Of a DNA stretch of 14,891 nucleotides, positions 13,880 through 14,891 are shown one piece after another. The first letter of the stretch is position 1. Each line of letters begins with the position of its first letter. Position numbers and translations under genes: made by a program. The notes beneath the pieces are model-generated. The model ran no database searches and was not told the DNA's origin. It worked only from the letters and a program-made list of their open reading frames with translations. Location: positions 1-14,891 of the forward strand of contig JAIXRB010000027.1 of the NCBI GenBank assembly GCA_027485405.1. Reading direction: 5' to 3'. Origin of the DNA: Leptospiraceae bacterium (GTDB lineage: Bacteria > Spirochaetota > Leptospiria > Leptospirales > Leptospiraceae).

Positions 13880-14891
13880 AAAAGGATCTCAAATCCAAAT
13901 TCGATTCCGTAAAAGAACTTACCGAAAAGTACATTCTCCCCACTTACAATCGCTATCCTGTATCTTTTCATTATGGAGTTGGCGATTTGCTCTTTGACCA
14001 GGACAACCGCGAGTACATTGATTTTCAATCTGGAATTGCTGTGACTAATTTGGGTCACGGAGAAGCGGATGTCATTGAAGCAGTTCGCGAACAGGCCGAT
14101 CGATTGTTTCACTCTTCCAATCTTTACTATTCAGAAGAGCAAGCAAAGCTAGCTGAAGTAATCATTCAGAACAGTTTCCCTGGAAAAGTTTTCCTTTGCA
14201 ACTCTGGTACTGAGGCGAATGAAGCCGCCTTTAAACTGATGCGTCGGTTCGGTTTACAAAAGAACTTAGTTAAGCCAGTTATATTTGCGCTCCAAAACAG
14301 CTTCCACGGAAGAACCGTTAGCTCTATGAGCATGACTGGAAATTCGAGCATCAAAGAAGGTTTTGGCGAATTGATTCCTGATGTGCATCATATTATACCA
14401 AATGATGAAGACTCATTGATCTCTGCTTTTGATAAACACGGTGAGAATGTAGCGGGCATTATCATGGAACCTATCATTGGCGAAGGTGGAATTATTCCCT
14501 TGAGCCAAGGATTCGTAAACTTAGCAAGAAAACTAACAAAAGAGACTAATTCACTTTTGATTTTTGATGAAATCCAAACTGGAATGGGAAGGACTGGCAA
14601 GCTCTTCTGTTTTGAACATTTTGGATTTTCCCCTGATGCTATGACCCTTGCCAAAGCTCTAGGATCAGGCTTCCCAATTGGTGCCTTGGTTGTCGATGAA
14701 GCTTATACTTCCGTTCTGGGCAAAGGTATGCATGGAAGCACATTTGGTGGTAACCATCTGGCTTGTGCCGCGGCATATGAAACGTTTCGAGTGATTCTTT
14801 CTCGAAATCTATTAGAAAACGTCGAAACTGTTTCTTCACAAATGTTCCAAAGACTGGAGCAACTTCAATCTACCTACCCTGTCATCAAAGA
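13876..14891 (+). CDS. argD: Acetylornithine aminotransferase, 3'-truncated by window end
   Basis: A class III PLP aminotransferase, open to the end of the window; 338 residues are visible of an expected total near 400. It should convert N-acetylglutamate semialdehyde to N2-acetylornithine in arginine synthesis, and such enzymes often also serve lysine synthesis (succinyl-DAP). Visible are the N-terminal TYNRYPVSF, SGIAVTNLGH at 52-61, NSGTEANEAA at 109-118 (phosphate binding), FHGRT at 143-147, EPIIGEGG at 198-205, FDEIQTGMGRTG at 230-241 with D231, the Schiff-base lysine K260 in LAKALGSGFPIGA, and HGSTFGGNHLA at 286-296. ArgD is the best fit among class III enzymes, but ornithine or succinylornithine aminotransferase cannot be fully excluded. 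AGGA 5 nt before the ATG gives a good ribosome site inside the mutase gene, whose stop overlaps this start. Confidence 0.9.
   Translation, partial: MKKDLKSKFDSVKELTEKYILPTYNRYPVSFHYGVGDLLFDQDNREYIDFQSGIAVTNLGHGEADVIEAVREQADRLFHSSNLYYSEEQAKLAEVIIQNSFPGKVFLCNSGTEANEAAFKLMRRFGLQKNLVKPVIFALQNSFHGRTVSSMSMTGNSSIKEGFGELIPDVHHIIPNDEDSLISAFDKHGENVAGIIMEPIIGEGGIIPLSQGFVNLARKLTKETNSLLIFDEIQTGMGRTGKLFCFEHFGFSPDAMTLAKALGSGFPIGALVVDEAYTSVLGKGMHGSTFGGNHLACAAAYETFRVILSRNLLENVETVSSQMFQRLEQLQSTYPVIK

Overview
The window looks like a stretch of Leptospira (spirochaete) chromosome, more likely from a saprophytic or intermediate lineage than from the AT-richest pathogens. This is inferred, not proven. The grounds are moderate GC with A/T-rich spacers, a tRNA-Ile(GAU)/tRNA-Ala(UGC) pair that lies outside any rRNA operon (leptospires have scattered rRNA genes), a Phe-ended predicted outer-membrane protein with no family I can name, a phasin-like protein, and tightly packed genes whose strand changes often. 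It reads as core chromosome. I see no insertion sequence, phage gene, CRISPR array or integrase. No gene-free stretch exceeds 160 bases.

Layout. 1-1131 is an acyl-CoA dehydrogenase, facing a PilZ/hybrid-histidine-kinase pair (3238-1133, minus) whose last base is 1 nt away. Divergent from that pair is a predicted outer-membrane beta-barrel protein (3320-4474), followed by a stand-alone tandem-ACT protein (4594-5220). The ACT gene overlaps by 23 bp the end of a convergent MFS drug/proton antiporter (6499-5198). A minus-strand array then runs, in transcription order, exported hypothetical (8298-7807), tRNA with a CAU anticodon (7759-7686), bifunctional-nuclease/UVR protein (7664-7089), phasin-like protein (6928-6557), a strong intrinsic terminator, and the MFS gene, whose ATG sits 2 nt after the terminator U-tract. 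On the plus strand come HemW (8328-9482), tRNA-Ile, tRNA-Ala and a two-CBS-domain protein (9814-10245). Two more minus genes follow: a PLP aminotransferase and a DEDDy exonuclease-like protein, joined by an ATGA overlap. The window ends with a plus-strand phosphohexomutase and argD (cut by the window end), also joined by an ATGA overlap.

How the genes work together. Most are housekeeping: fatty-acid oxidation, arginine synthesis, sugar-phosphate isomerisation, radical-SAM heme chaperoning and tRNA. The signalling content is the PilZ (c-di-GMP) plus hybrid-kinase pair, the ACT-ACT putative amino-acid sensor and the CBS-pair putative nucleotide sensor. I found no clear undescribed multi-gene system. 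The most interesting features concern expression. Several genes lack a Shine-Dalgarno sequence and carry a promoter-like -10 box only 7-17 nt before the ATG (leaderless or near-leaderless candidates). One ORF begins directly behind a terminator, and one begins 21 nt after a tRNA.
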